Part shown: in pieces, positions 43,801 through 51,340 of the stretch
How positions within the stretch are numbered: the stretch's first letter is position 1
Layout of the letters: each line of letters starts with the position of its first letter
From: Chrysogorgia sp. JL179-B06
Taxonomy: Eukaryota; Cnidaria; Anthozoa; Scleralcyonacea; Chrysogorgiidae
Length of the DNA stretch: 64,000 nt
Reading direction: 5' to 3'
NCBI GenBank assembly: GCA_035772405.1
Contig: JAYKKM010000122.1
Location: forward strand, 1,155,501 to 1,219,500
Translations under genes and position numbers: made by a program
Notes under the pieces: generated by a model
Told to the model about the DNA's origin: nothing
Database searches by the model: none
Seen by the model: only the letters and a program-made list of their open reading frames with translations

Positions 43801-44399
43801 CCCTTCATACTGTTGCGCAGCTCCTTTGGCAACACAATGTAGCTACTCCCATGCAAAGGTCTGTAAATAGCGACATTAACGTAGTGTGCGTCTATTTTGT
43901 CGATAGTCCATCCAGACCCCTCAGATAACCACCCAGCTATCCGCGTCAAAATCTGTTCCGACCCACGATTGGCGACACCCTCGATGTCATGCTCGTTAAT
44001 GACGACAAACGTTTCGCTGTTAAAGTAGGCAGTTTTGTATGTGGTCTTATCAAGTTCTAAAACTTTCTCAAAAGTGACCTTGACTGTCTCCACCACTTTC
44101 ATTCCGTTGGTCTCACCTAGTTCACGTCTCAAAAGGTTAGTGACAGCACTTCTACTACCATTTACCTGATTGATGTCTCTGTCGTCAATCACTTCGACTC
44201 CATAGGACCTTGTGAACCCTCTCAGTGCTCGATCCAACAGATGTGTTGACGGTGTGAGGTCTTCGACTAGACGTTGTGTTTCTTGGTCTCTAAAGAAGCC
44301 GTGAACGTTGGTCGCTTCATCTGTTAGTGAATTGACAACGGCTGCGCTCGTCTTATGCGCCCGTCTTTTTTTCAGCGGGTTTTTCACAGTCCGACTCAT
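40809..44399 (-). CDS. polB: Family B DNA polymerase, Polinton type
   Basis: 1,196 residues. Exonuclease motifs: DFE at 383-385, NLRGYDSH at 529-536 and YLKSDVLLLAD around 672-682. Polymerase motifs: A DANNLYGWAMS from 772, B KLMNNSVFGKTM around 934-945, and C DTDS at 1035-1038. These are the signatures of protein-primed type B polymerases. A Cys cluster CRYC (327-330) and a CHIC...RVRDHCHVSGKYRGSAH block (481-510), resembling an endonuclease VII-type fold, sit around the exonuclease, as in other Polintons. The first 300 residues have no known motif and may hold a priming function. All catalytic residues are present, so the enzyme looks functional. It replicates the element's linear genome. 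It is the leftmost gene and reads toward the left TIR, 45 bp away. Confidence 0.97.
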   Translation of the reverse strand: MSRTVKNPLKKRRAHKTSAAVVNSLTDEATNVHGFFRDQETQRLVEDLTPSTHLLDRALRGFTRSYGVEVIDDRDINQVNGSRSAVTNLLRRELGETNGMKVVETVKVTFEKVLELDKTTYKTAYFNSETFVVINEHDIEGVANRGSEQILTRIAGWLSEGSGWTIDKIDAHYVNVAIYRPLHGSSYIVLPKELRNSMKGLINVNNDDDNECFRWCHLAHKFPVGKNSDRTSKYARHVGELNYDGIDFPVTLKDYNKIEKANEISINVFGYENKQPFPVYVSKEAYPDHMDLLLITNDVGNKHYVYIRDFDKFMYRQTKYKARKHFCRYCLQCFTRADVLESHVEVCLVINGKQAIKMPQKGAKVKYENFSRQLNVPFVVYADFEAITQKVHTATPSSECSYTNAYQRHVDCGYGYKLVCCYDNAYSKPVKVYRGENAVNKFIGEMLEIVEYCKETSESHFNKEMILTDADKKNFDEAKSCHICSVEYTGADVRVRDHCHVSGKYRGSAHRQCNVNFRLTDKIPVIFHNLRGYDSHFIMQEIGKFGQDINVIPNNMEKYMAFMLGKNLVFLDSFQFMSSGLDNLVKNLPRDAFKYTSEVFRDEGLALMTRKGVYPYDYMDSFNKFDESELPSKKDFYSVLNDEHITEEMHERAIDVWDYFDVESMGGYHDLYLKSDVLLLADVFENFRKTCHREYKLDPCHYFTSPGLAWDAMLKMTGVELELLSDIDMFQFVELGMRGGVSYICNRHGVANNKYMKGYDKEQESKYLMYLDANNLYGWAMSRSLPTGGFKWLTEKEIKKVNLHDYHDGSKKGLLLEVDLEYPAHLHDLHNDYPLAPEKMEITVDMLSEYCTKIKNKFNVSVGGVKKLVTNLMDKKKYVCHYRNLQLYTGLGLKIKKVHRVLQFDQSKWLGKYIDFNTVKRTAAKNAFEKDFFKLMNNSVFGKTMENLRKRVDVRLVTTEKKLEKLVSKPTFVSCKIFSENLVAVHKVKETLTLNRPAYVGMCILDLSKTLMYNFHYNYIMKKYSSDTCRLHFTDTDSLLYSIKTGDVYSDFMEEREKFDNSDYPADNPFAFKENKKVIGKMKDECAGTPIIEFVGLRSKMYSYLKEDGGGGKTAKGIRKNIIKKVIKHEDYKSVLLEQKQLRHTMKTIRSVKHQLGSYEINKVSLSCFDDKRYLLENGIDSYAYGHKNIVVRDIP

Positions 44400-44424
44400 T
44401 GGCTTCTATATACACTACGCTTAT

Positions 44425-44979
44425 TTATTTTTTCCTAAGCCACTCATTGTAATAACGATCACCACTTTCACACCATCCCAGCTTTGGGTACACCACCCCA
44501 AACAGGTTGTCGTCAAACAAGTCTTTCACCTTCCCGTCTTTGAGGTCTGACACCTTCTTGAGTGTCTCTAATTGTCTTCTATGACACAACCTAATAATGT
44601 AGTATCCGTATCTGCTGACATTTCTACCCTTTATCAAATTGCATGAGTGCAGCACATTGACAACTTTCAGGAAGTCCTCTTTTATCAACTCAAGGTGCTC
44701 ACCCTTCACAACGTTCCGCAGTCTCCTCCCCATCCACCAAGACCGTTTGTGAACGCTTTTTAATCGCGTGAGTCTCATGTCGCTGTAACTCTGAGTGTAA
44801 CCCCATTCGGTGTCACCACACTTTGGACACGCGTACCCACCGCAGTCGGTCATGTTTTTCACAACGTCACAATCCGAGCAGTAGTAAATTCTGAAGGTGT
44901 CTCCACACTCAGTTTGCGTCTCGCTCGCGATCTCGTCAATTGTCAAGCCATAACTCATCTGCCTCATAAGTTTGTCCAT
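44425..44979 (-). CDS. Zinc-ribbon protein (late transcription factor-like?)
   Basis: 184 residues from ATG 44979 (MDKLMRQMSYG); an upstream in-frame GTG would add 11. A zinc ribbon is formed by C34-x2-C37 and C51-x2-C54 (YYCSDCDVV ... YACPKCGDT). Downstream lies a helical SYSDMRLTRLKSVHKRSWW segment. A zinc ribbon followed by such a helical region recalls VLTF3-like late transcription factors of large DNA viruses, but the match is only by eye. It ends 25 bp before the polymerase start, in the same minus-strand block. Inferred role: transcription or DNA binding. Confidence 0.6.
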   Translation of the reverse strand: MDKLMRQMSYGLTIDEIASETQTECGDTFRIYYCSDCDVVKNMTDCGGYACPKCGDTEWGYTQSYSDMRLTRLKSVHKRSWWMGRRLRNVVKGEHLELIKEDFLKVVNVLHSCNLIKGRNVSRYGYYIIRLCHRRQLETLKKVSDLKDGKVKDLFDDNLFGVVYPKLGWCESGDRYYNEWLRKK

Positions 44980-45008
44980 CACTCTTATACTACTCCAACA
45001 TATTTTTT

Positions 45009-45428
45009 TCACCGAATTAGCACCCGTACCGCTATTCCACTACCCAAGCCTAACGCGCTAACAAACAATAATTGGTATTCCTTCATTTCCGCACTTGGTT
45101 GGTAGTAATCCGCAACCCTCGGGAGGTCAGTGAACACTCGTCCGCTGTACTGTATGGTCATTACGCTTCTAAGTTCTTCCAACGCGTGGTTTGTGTCATT
45201 GATGTCAGCATTAGCATCAGAGAGCCGTTGTCGTAAACGCTGGATCTTATCTTTCTTAGCGACTTCATTCTCATACCACACTTCTTTCGCACTGGCTAGC
45301 TGTTCCAACGCATGGTTATGTCTTTTCATCTCAGCTTCATAGCCTGAGTGATTAAACTTCGAAAACATAAAGCCAGCGCCTGCAAAAGCCACTGCATTAA
45401 ATATCCCTCCAGCCACAACACTCACCAT
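45009..45428 (-). CDS. Membrane protein with central coiled coil
   Basis: 139 residues. A hydrophobic glycine-rich N-terminal segment (about 5-22, AGGIFNAVAFAGAGFMF) and a C-terminal segment (about 119-137, LLFVSALGLGSGIAV) flank a long charged helix with MKRHNHALEQLASAKEVW and IQRLRQRLSDANADI. This suggests a two-anchor coiled-coil protein, perhaps a virion membrane or scaffold component. Family known to me only as Polinton-associated and unnamed. It lies in a compact run of four small minus-strand genes. Confidence 0.65.
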   Translation of the reverse strand: MVSVVAGGIFNAVAFAGAGFMFSKFNHSGYEAEMKRHNHALEQLASAKEVWYENEVAKKDKIQRLRQRLSDANADINDTNHALEELRSVMTIQYSGRVFTDLPRVADYYQPSAEMKEYQLLFVSALGLGSGIAVRVLIR

Positions 45429-45432
45429 TAAC

Positions 45433-45669
45433 TTACGTTGATTTGAATGGGTCTGTCGGTATCCACTTTTTCGATTGTAACCATTTTACTAACAGCGTTC
45501 CTGCACCAACAGCTGCAGCGAGTTTCACTGTGCCTTTCACTGTCTCTGGTGTTCCCAATGGTTCTCCCAAAGCCTTTTTAGAAATCATACTCACCACCAC
45601 AGCACCAGTCGTAACAAGTAGCGCATCGTACAATTCGTTCATAAGTTCTTTTCGATCGATCGCAGCCAT
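45433..45669 (-). CDS. Small membrane protein
   Basis: 78 residues from ATG 45669 (MAAIDRKELMNELYDALLVT); an upstream TTG is not a likely start. A hydrophobic stretch TTGAVVVSMISKKALG and a second one LAAAVGAGTLLVKWLQS suggest two short membrane segments, followed by a basic tail ending DPFKST. Spaced 4 bp from the next gene. Function unknown, probably structural. Confidence 0.6.
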   Translation of the reverse strand: MAAIDRKELMNELYDALLVTTGAVVVSMISKKALGEPLGTPETVKGTVKLAAAVGAGTLLVKWLQSKKWIPTDPFKST

Positions 45670-45692
45670 ATATACATTGTCATGTGTTTTGT

Positions 45693-46037
45693 TCAAGAAT
45701 CAAATGTGTCAAGTGTTGGACGACGAGTTCTACAACTTTCTGACACAGCTGGTGTAGTACTCACAGGCTCTAGTCGTGTCTCTTTTTCACTGCTAATTGT
45801 GTACCATAACGAAGCACCAGCGATGATCACACCAAGTGTTCCGACAACATATCCATAACCCCACTCACTACCCTGTTCCTCGTTGACTATCATTTCACGC
45901 ATTTTTTTTTCTTTCGCAGCTTTCGATATCTCAGCCAACTTTTTACCAGCGGCGACGCGCTTTGGGTCCTTCACCTTAACACTTTTCACATCAGCTGTGA
46001 TCTTAGCTTCAACAGCCGTCTGTGAGTCCTCAACCAT
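45693..46037 (-). CDS. Small single-pass membrane protein
   Basis: 114 residues. A lysine-rich N-terminal half with KDPKRVAAGKKLAEISKAAK is followed by one membrane segment (about 74-92, GYVVGTLGVIIAGASLWYT) and a polar tail. The KDPKRVAAGK block recurs in Polinton-type elements in my memory but has no assigned role. First gene of the leftward block, back-to-back with the thymidine kinase gene across a 180-bp shared promoter region. Confidence 0.6.
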   Translation of the reverse strand: MVEDSQTAVEAKITADVKSVKVKDPKRVAAGKKLAEISKAAKEKKMREMIVNEEQGSEWGYGYVVGTLGVIIAGASLWYTISSEKETRLEPVSTTPAVSESCRTRRPTLDTFDS

Positions 46038-46218
46038 CTAATACACTATCACGTGTTATCTTACTCACAGTTGACCTCACAGGTGTCTCACAGTTGACCT
46101 CACAGGTATCTCACAGTTCCAGACCAAACGCATTAAAAATTAGAGCTCCAGCGGATATTCAACATGGAACGACGGTTTCCACCACAATAAAAAATATTTC
46201 TCTGAGGGTATAGTAACC
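46038..46218. promoter_or_regulatory. Divergent promoter region with tandem repeats
   Basis: Separates the leftward small-gene/polymerase block from the rightward thymidine kinase. It contains three imperfect direct repeats of TCACAGTTGACCTCACAGGT (about 46066-46116), candidate binding sites for a shared regulator, followed by AT-rich sequence including AATAAAAAATAT. Confidence 0.45.
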
Positions 46219-46788
46219 ATGACAGAGAAAGTTGGTAAACTAGAAATTGTGATTGGTCCCATGTTCGCAGGAAAAACGACAGAGACTCTCCGTAGGTTAG
46301 TCACGTTAAGTAAGTCAGGGCTCAAAGTCCTTTACATGAACAACACAGGTGACACTAGGCGAACTGACCACGCGTTCTCCACGCATCGTCAGACCATTGT
46401 TGTCGGATCAGACAGTTTACCTGCGAAGCTAATCACCAACCTTCCAAGTTCTTCCGAGATAGTCGATTATGACGTCATCGGAATTGACGAAGGCCATTGG
46501 TACTCTGGGTTACTCCCAATTATTCGCGAATACATTAAAGCTGACATTCACGTCATTATTTGTGGTCTCATAACAACGGAGCACTTAAAAAGACTTGGTG
46601 AACTCGACACGCTCTTCCCAATGGCAGACGACATCACATTTCTAAAAGCGTATTGCGTCGTTTGTCGCGACACTTACGGAGCAACTGTTGAAGCACCATT
46701 CAATTGGAGATACAACCCAGGACCATCATTCGTTGGTGGCGCTGAGCAATATCGCGCAGTGTGCAGACGTCATCATCCTTCCACATAA
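46219..46788 (+). CDS. tk: Thymidine kinase (type II, TK1-like)
   Basis: 189 residues, the normal size of this family. P-loop GPMFAGKT at 13-20, Walker B/catalytic region VIGIDEGHWY at 86-95 with E91 as the expected catalytic base, a zinc site formed by C146-x2-C149 and C182 with H185 or H186, and a substrate lasso around FVGGAEQYRAVCRRHH. The enzyme phosphorylates thymidine to dTMP, feeding dTTP to the element's own polymerase. Family members usually have Gln-Phe where this one has His-Trp in DEGHWY. It is the only plus-strand gene in the left half. Its neighbours are unrelated, consistent with capture of a cellular or viral gene. All key residues are present. Confidence 0.95.
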   Translation: MTEKVGKLEIVIGPMFAGKTTETLRRLVTLSKSGLKVLYMNNTGDTRRTDHAFSTHRQTIVVGSDSLPAKLITNLPSSSEIVDYDVIGIDEGHWYSGLLPIIREYIKADIHVIICGLITTEHLKRLGELDTLFPMADDITFLKAYCVVCRDTYGATVEAPFNWRYNPGPSFVGGAEQYRAVCRRHHPST

Positions 46789-47031
46789 AATTAAGGGTGT
46801 TCTCGGATACCCCACTTTTTGAAATTTAGACATTGGTCACACGAGACGTCCAATGTCTCGTAGAAACATTTTTTCACACAGTGGTCAGAAGGTTTGTGAA
46901 ATAAAGAGAGAAAGTTTCGCAGACACCTTTATCAAGTTAAAAAACGTCTTTAAAAAATGCTAGAGCAGTTGTCGCTTCAAACGTCGTCTCAACAATGAGA
47001 ACGAGTGCTAACTCGACTCATTACTCACTGT
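46789..47031. other. Convergent intergenic gap
   Basis: About 240 bp between the 3' ends of the thymidine kinase and BRO/nuclease genes. AATAAAGAG at about 46900 on the plus strand is a plausible poly(A) signal for TK. No gene seen. Confidence 0.5.
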
Positions 47032-47793
47032 CTAAAAAGTCTCTTTACAATAGCGTCTCTCATGGTTGCTCAACGCTGATTTATTTTTAAATTTACGAAA
47101 ACACTGAGAGCACTGAAACCCAACGTCAAAGAAATATTTTATTACCGCGGTAATAGCGTCGTCGTACGAGTCGCACAACAACGTTAGATAACCAGCGGAT
47201 TTGTATCTGAGTAGCAGAGACTCCTGCTCTTTGGACGTCTTGCCTGTACCACCTGGATTCTTGAACTCAATCACAAGCCCGCTGTGCTGTCGGTTCGCAT
47301 TAGCAATAACCAAGTCAGGTGTCCCACGTTGGTAACCTTTTTTCCACGAATTTATTCTTTTACTCGAAGTGTCTTGATTCTCACCACAAGCGGCTATCAA
47401 AATAGCCTCTGGATAATATCTCCTAAGAAAACCAACAACTTTCGTGTGAAGGTCGAACTCAGTGATCATTACGAATTGATTGTGTTTGAGACCAACGTCA
47501 GCTAAACCCTTTCTAATGCTTGGTAAGACTTCTGAGTGCACCCACCTTCCAAAGTGTTTCGCACGCTCCATTTTACTCGAGAACGTTAGTGAGTAGACCC
47601 CAAGTTCGTTGATAAACGAGGCCTGCTCTATCTTCATTTTACAATCAGGTTCGACGTGGTCGTTGACTGCATCTTTTGGTCTAGCGTAACCTAGAGCGCT
47701 TGCGACTTCTTTCGCTTTGAACCATATTTCACCGTTGTGATTAACCGTCGTGATTTGGTGACCATCGAATAATTGCACTGAGTTGGTTGCCAT
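47032..47793 (-). CDS. BRO-N / VRR-NUC nuclease / zinc-finger fusion
   Basis: 253 residues from ATG 47793 (MATNSVQLFD); an upstream ATG at 47826 would add 11. Residues 7-97 match the BRO-N fold: GEIWFKAKEVASALGYARPK, then INELGVYSLTFSSKMERAK and FGRWVHSEVLPSIRKG. Residues about 118-222 are a VRR-NUC type PD-(D/E)xK nuclease: GYQRGTPDLVI with D160, then LVIEFKNPGG with E176 and K178, and KTSKEQESLLLRYK. A C-terminal finger (C228, C231, H244, C249) has a CSQCFRKFKNKSALSNHE pattern. BRO-N domains bind DNA in DNA viruses, and VRR-NUC cuts branched DNA, so a role in resolving replication intermediates is plausible but inferred. Confidence 0.85.
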   Translation of the reverse strand: MATNSVQLFDGHQITTVNHNGEIWFKAKEVASALGYARPKDAVNDHVEPDCKMKIEQASFINELGVYSLTFSSKMERAKHFGRWVHSEVLPSIRKGLADVGLKHNQFVMITEFDLHTKVVGFLRRYYPEAILIAACGENQDTSSKRINSWKKGYQRGTPDLVIANANRQHSGLVIEFKNPGGTGKTSKEQESLLLRYKSAGYLTLLCDSYDDAITAVIKYFFDVGFQCSQCFRKFKNKSALSNHERRYCKETF

Positions 47794-47964
47794 TACTATA
47801 GCCCTGCAAAAAAAACTACTCGACATAGGTGTCAGGTTTTTTATAGATCTGGTTTGTTGTGTACCAATGCAGCAAATACGTTTTATTAGTCTTCAGTTTT
47901 CTACGTCGTCTGAAAAAGTTTCTAATGTTACGAGCCAGTTTTCTAAGCCAACCCATTACATGAC

Positions 47965-48171
47965 TTAAGTCACGTCTCCTACCACTCCCACAGTGTCTAG
48001 TTCTGGTAACATAATAGGTTTGCCGTAAGTCTTTTTAGACCTCATACCAATCTCAGCGTGGAGCTCGAGAGTTATGTCACCGCGGCCAAATGACCCACCA
48101 GCTTTGAACATGTGGTCAGTCGTTTTATTTATTTTATATATTTCACGTTCTTTTGAAACACACGCTCCCAT
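47965..48171 (-). CDS. Small predicted myristoylated protein
   Basis: 68 residues starting MGACVSKEREIYKINKTT: Gly2, Ser6 and a following Lys make a textbook N-myristoylation signal, and Cys4 may be palmitoylated. The rest is polar with FGRGDITLELH. The start follows the fiber-like gene's stop with no gap, so they are probably co-expressed. Lipidated small proteins occur in adintoviruses. Role unknown, perhaps virion membrane attachment. Confidence 0.55.
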   Translation of the reverse strand: MGACVSKEREIYKINKTTDHMFKAGGSFGRGDITLELHAEIGMRSKKTYGKPIMLPELDTVGVVGDVT

Positions 48172-49122
48172 TTACTTTACACCATATTCCTTCATCATTT
48201 CTCCACCCATGATTATGATGTCTCGGTTTGTCATGTAACCACTCACGATTTTCACACCGTAGAATTCTATCAACGATGGGTGCGCATAAGGTGCGAGTGG
48301 TACTCTTGGTCGATGTATTCCAAAAATTGTTCCATAGGGTGCGCCTATCTTTTTCATATTTGCTATGAAGTCTGAATCGGTTGACTTAACGTTGTTGACT
48401 CTGACATGTGAATTGCTCATTTGCCAGTGTATCGATATCATATGCATTTTTGTGAGGTCAACACCACTCGGAATAGTGCATACTTTCTCCATCGCTGGGA
48501 TGCTACCACCATACGCGAGCTTGTTGGTCACACCAGTCTTGTACCCTATGAACTTATCCCAACTACCATCGTCGTTTGATATAATTGTCTCCCAATTTGA
48601 TCCAGCGGTTCTCATTGGTAACCTCACTACGACAAAAATAGAGAGGTCACACCATTGCATACTTGGACAATTAAAATGGAGACCTGACTCAAGTGGGATT
48701 GGTGTTAACACGGGTGATAGAAAACTTTGACTCACACCGCTGATGCCAACAATAGGACCATAAGCCGGGTTGTTTTGCACTAATTTACTTGTTTCACCAA
48801 TGGCCTTCACTTTGTTTGAACCATTGGTGTGAAATTCCACATTTTTCAAGGCGTGTGTGCTAACGTTGAAGTCGAGCACAACATTATAGGACTGACTCTT
48901 GAGGAAACCTGACAGCGATTGCTCTAGAGCTCTTTTATTCGTGGCATCTGAGTCATCGACTGGGTCCGCTACGTTTTTTATCGCTGAGCCTTGCATGTCT
49001 ATTATTCCAGACATCCTTCCACCAGTCGCGCTTAACTTAGGATCTTCGTTCAGATGCCTTTTCGTTCTCTTTAGTATTTTATCGTGAGGGTCGTCAGACT
49101 CATACCCGTAGTTTAGACTCAT
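48172..49122 (-). CDS. Fiber-like (receptor-binding type) protein
   Basis: 316 residues. Residues about 34-68 read GGRMSGIIDMQGSAIKNVAD then DDSDATNKRALE, the repeat pattern (GG.I.M...I..L.P....DA.NK) common at the shaft start of trimeric phage and DNA-virus fibers. The C-terminal half (about 150-316) is beta-rich with aromatic and glycine patterns (MQWCDLSIFVVVRLP, IISNDDGSWDKFIGYK, MISIHWQ, IEFYGVKIVSGYM), compatible with a concanavalin-like globular head. This is the expected shape of a vertex spike. It is coupled to the upstream 495-residue gene with a 2-bp gap. Confidence 0.7.
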   Translation of the reverse strand: MSLNYGYESDDPHDKILKRTKRHLNEDPKLSATGGRMSGIIDMQGSAIKNVADPVDDSDATNKRALEQSLSGFLKSQSYNVVLDFNVSTHALKNVEFHTNGSNKVKAIGETSKLVQNNPAYGPIVGISGVSQSFLSPVLTPIPLESGLHFNCPSMQWCDLSIFVVVRLPMRTAGSNWETIISNDDGSWDKFIGYKTGVTNKLAYGGSIPAMEKVCTIPSGVDLTKMHMISIHWQMSNSHVRVNNVKSTDSDFIANMKKIGAPYGTIFGIHRPRVPLAPYAHPSLIEFYGVKIVSGYMTNRDIIIMGGEMMKEYGVK

Positions 49123-49124
49123 TA

Positions 49125-50612
49125 CTACTTCAAGGTGTATTTGGTTAACAGATAGCCAGAGACTGCTGAGAACCCCAAGATTATCACCAGCGTTGTCGTG
49201 TCTGACTTACTTGTGGTAGTGACCACTGTTTTTTTCACAGGAGGTGGTGTCACATTTTCTTGGTAAACTTTTTTAGCCACAGTCGTTGGTGCCACCACAC
49301 TTTCTTGGTGAGCTTTTTTCTTCACAATCGTTGACGCTACTAGGGAGTGAGTCACCACATTTTCTTGGTGGACTTTTTTAGCCGTAATTGTTGGTGTTGT
49401 TGCATTCAAGCTAGTGTTCACTCCAAATCTCATGGACTCTGTAGCAACCTTTAATAAGTTGTTGTACCCAGCGATTTTATTCTTGAGAATCACCACATTA
49501 CTTGGCATCAACCATGTACTTGGCGACACTGCGAGATTTTGGACAACGTTGGTGTCTCTAATCGATTTATTCATGTTGAGAATCCATGTCGACACGTCAT
49601 ACTGAATAACACTGTCAGAAAACAACTTGCGGAACTCTTGTTGGGTTTCTAAACTTCCTGCAGAACCACCAACGACTGACACACGTGTTCTCGCTTGCGC
49701 ACCAAGTGTGGAGTACACGAAGGCTTCTATGCTTTGATTTATATATTGCAGCCCAATGTTGGTAAAGCCGTCTGAGAGTCGCGCGACGTATCGTTTGTAA
49801 TCATTCTGAACGTCGTTGAGTGTGAAGACTCTGGATTCGCCTAAAGTGCCATCGCTCAGGACTTTATTCTGGTAGTAATGCTTTTTGGGAATCTTGGAAA
49901 TCTTACCATACAATTCGGAAGCGTTAAATTCTCTACTTATTGATTTCATGGTCTCACCACCTTCCATTCTTCTGAGAAGTCTTCTAATGGTGAAGTACAA
50001 ATGAAATCTCATCACACTTGTGACCACAGGATGAACTTCTTGTGACACTGATAAATGTTGCAATGACACCCCACAACAGAAACTCGCACAATACGTCGCA
50101 AACACAACACGATAGTAAGATTCGTTGTCATCCCACTCTGATTTTGTCTTTGACGTGGTGACTCGCAAGACTGGTAGCTTTGACATGAAGTAACTACTTT
50201 GGTTAACGAAAACTTTGAAATTATTCACTGGATAATTCAACACGTTTTCTGTTGGATAGCCATCCCAAAGCCCCCAGTGGTTCTTATGACCTTTTGGTAG
50301 TGGTTGGATAGTTCCACCACCTTGCCATATTATTGGGAACTTACTATTGTGTAACCACTTCCACATGTTTTTATCATTTTTGAAGGTTGCGCTGGTTATG
50401 TCTGTGCTAAGGATGTCATTGTTTCTGAAATATATGTCGACACTCGTGATTTTACCATCTTGCGAAATATTTGGATAGAACTCGAATTTGCTTAAAGTAG
50501 CGTGGGGGTACTTTTTGATGAGGTCTGCCTTTGCGTTGTGTGTGGCCTTCGACGTGTTAGCCATCGCACGCTTGTAGTACTTCCCATAGTAGTTATGAAG
50601 GGCTTTCTGCAT
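49125..50612 (-). CDS. Putative structural protein with C-terminal anchor
   Basis: 495 residues (MQKALHNYYGKYYKRAMANT; Met17 is an alternative start). The first 400 residues are globular with a TFKNDKNMWKWLHNSKFPII type aromatic pattern and an FATYCASFCCGVSL Cys cluster. Residues about 408-460 contain three imperfect repeats around KKVHQENVV / KKAHQESVV / KKVYQENVT, a flexible Lys/Thr-rich stalk. A single membrane segment (about 470-492, LVIILGFSAVSGYLLTKY) ends the protein. I do not recognise the family. Position beside the fiber-like gene and the membrane anchor suggest a virion surface or assembly protein. Confidence 0.6.
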   Translation of the reverse strand: MQKALHNYYGKYYKRAMANTSKATHNAKADLIKKYPHATLSKFEFYPNISQDGKITSVDIYFRNNDILSTDITSATFKNDKNMWKWLHNSKFPIIWQGGGTIQPLPKGHKNHWGLWDGYPTENVLNYPVNNFKVFVNQSSYFMSKLPVLRVTTSKTKSEWDDNESYYRVVFATYCASFCCGVSLQHLSVSQEVHPVVTSVMRFHLYFTIRRLLRRMEGGETMKSISREFNASELYGKISKIPKKHYYQNKVLSDGTLGESRVFTLNDVQNDYKRYVARLSDGFTNIGLQYINQSIEAFVYSTLGAQARTRVSVVGGSAGSLETQQEFRKLFSDSVIQYDVSTWILNMNKSIRDTNVVQNLAVSPSTWLMPSNVVILKNKIAGYNNLLKVATESMRFGVNTSLNATTPTITAKKVHQENVVTHSLVASTIVKKKAHQESVVAPTTVAKKVYQENVTPPPVKKTVVTTTSKSDTTTLVIILGFSAVSGYLLTKYTLK

Positions 50613-50624
50613 ATAATATACTGT
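50613..50624 (+). promoter_or_regulatory. TATA-like divergent promoter core
   Basis: ATAATATACTGT lies in the 12 bp between the start codons of the leftward 495-residue gene and the rightward penton-like gene. With so little room, each promoter must overlap the other gene's coding start. Confidence 0.35.
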
Positions 50625-51335
50625 ATGTTATACATGACGCGAAAGTTGACGGTACTCATTGAAGGTGCGGAAAAAGTTGTGTCCTTTGACAACGCGATGA
50701 TGGTCATACACGATAACCCATACATTGTGGTCAAGACAGCCACTGTGTTTTGGGACTACCATAACACAACAAATGACGACAGCATTCAGGTCTTCACGCT
50801 GGATAACTCTAGGGTTGGCTCTTTTAAAAAGATTAAAGTGGGTGAAGGGTACTTTAGCTTCGACGCATTGGTCAAAGTCTTGAAACATGAGTCTAGCGAG
50901 CTTAAGGTGGATCTTGAGATAGAGAAACTAGTGCCCACAGGTAAATGTAGGGTCAAGGTTAGTAGTTCAGCTGTGTTAGACACCCTTGGGCCTCTACTTG
51001 GTTTCGCGAAGGGTGAGGTGATTCAGAATGACTCACAGTGGCACACTAGCCCGAACGAGGTTGACATGTATAGAGGTCTGAAGTACATAGAAGTTTCGTG
51101 TGACATTGTTGAGACGGATAGTAACGTGGGTATTGATGGGAAGCGTAGCGATGTGATCACAACGTTGCCAATACCTACCGAACAGTCATTGAAAGGGTCA
51201 GTGCAACGTCATGTGGACATTGAGTCAAAGGTGAGTATTAAAAAGGGTGTTTACTCAAGTATGACGTTTCGCGTCAAACCAAATAACGACGATCTTAAAA
51301 TTGGCGCGGTGCTATTGGAACTGTATATTGTGTGA
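50625..51335 (+). CDS. Penton-like minor capsid protein
   Basis: About 236 residues from ATG 50625 (MLYMTRKLTVLIEGAEKVV); a start at 50634 is equally possible. The frame is open further upstream only because it lies antisense to the previous gene. The C-terminal half, LLGFAKGEVIQNDS, then GLKYIEVSCDIVETDSNVG, LPIPTEQSLKGSVQRHVD and VSIKKGVYSSMTFRVKPNN, follows the jelly-roll minor capsid pattern of Polintons, which forms pentamers at capsid vertices. First gene of the plus-strand structural block, overlapping or abutting the integrase. Confidence 0.8.
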   Translation: MLYMTRKLTVLIEGAEKVVSFDNAMMVIHDNPYIVVKTATVFWDYHNTTNDDSIQVFTLDNSRVGSFKKIKVGEGYFSFDALVKVLKHESSELKVDLEIEKLVPTGKCRVKVSSSAVLDTLGPLLGFAKGEVIQNDSQWHTSPNEVDMYRGLKYIEVSCDIVETDSNVGIDGKRSDVITTLPIPTEQSLKGSVQRHVDIESKVSIKKGVYSSMTFRVKPNNDDLKIGAVLLELYIV

Positions 51336-51340
51336 ATTAT

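Noticed and set aside
50502..50624. Upstream extension of the penton frame
   Set aside because: It lies wholly antisense to the neighbouring 495-residue gene's start; the ATGs at 50625/50634 are more credible.
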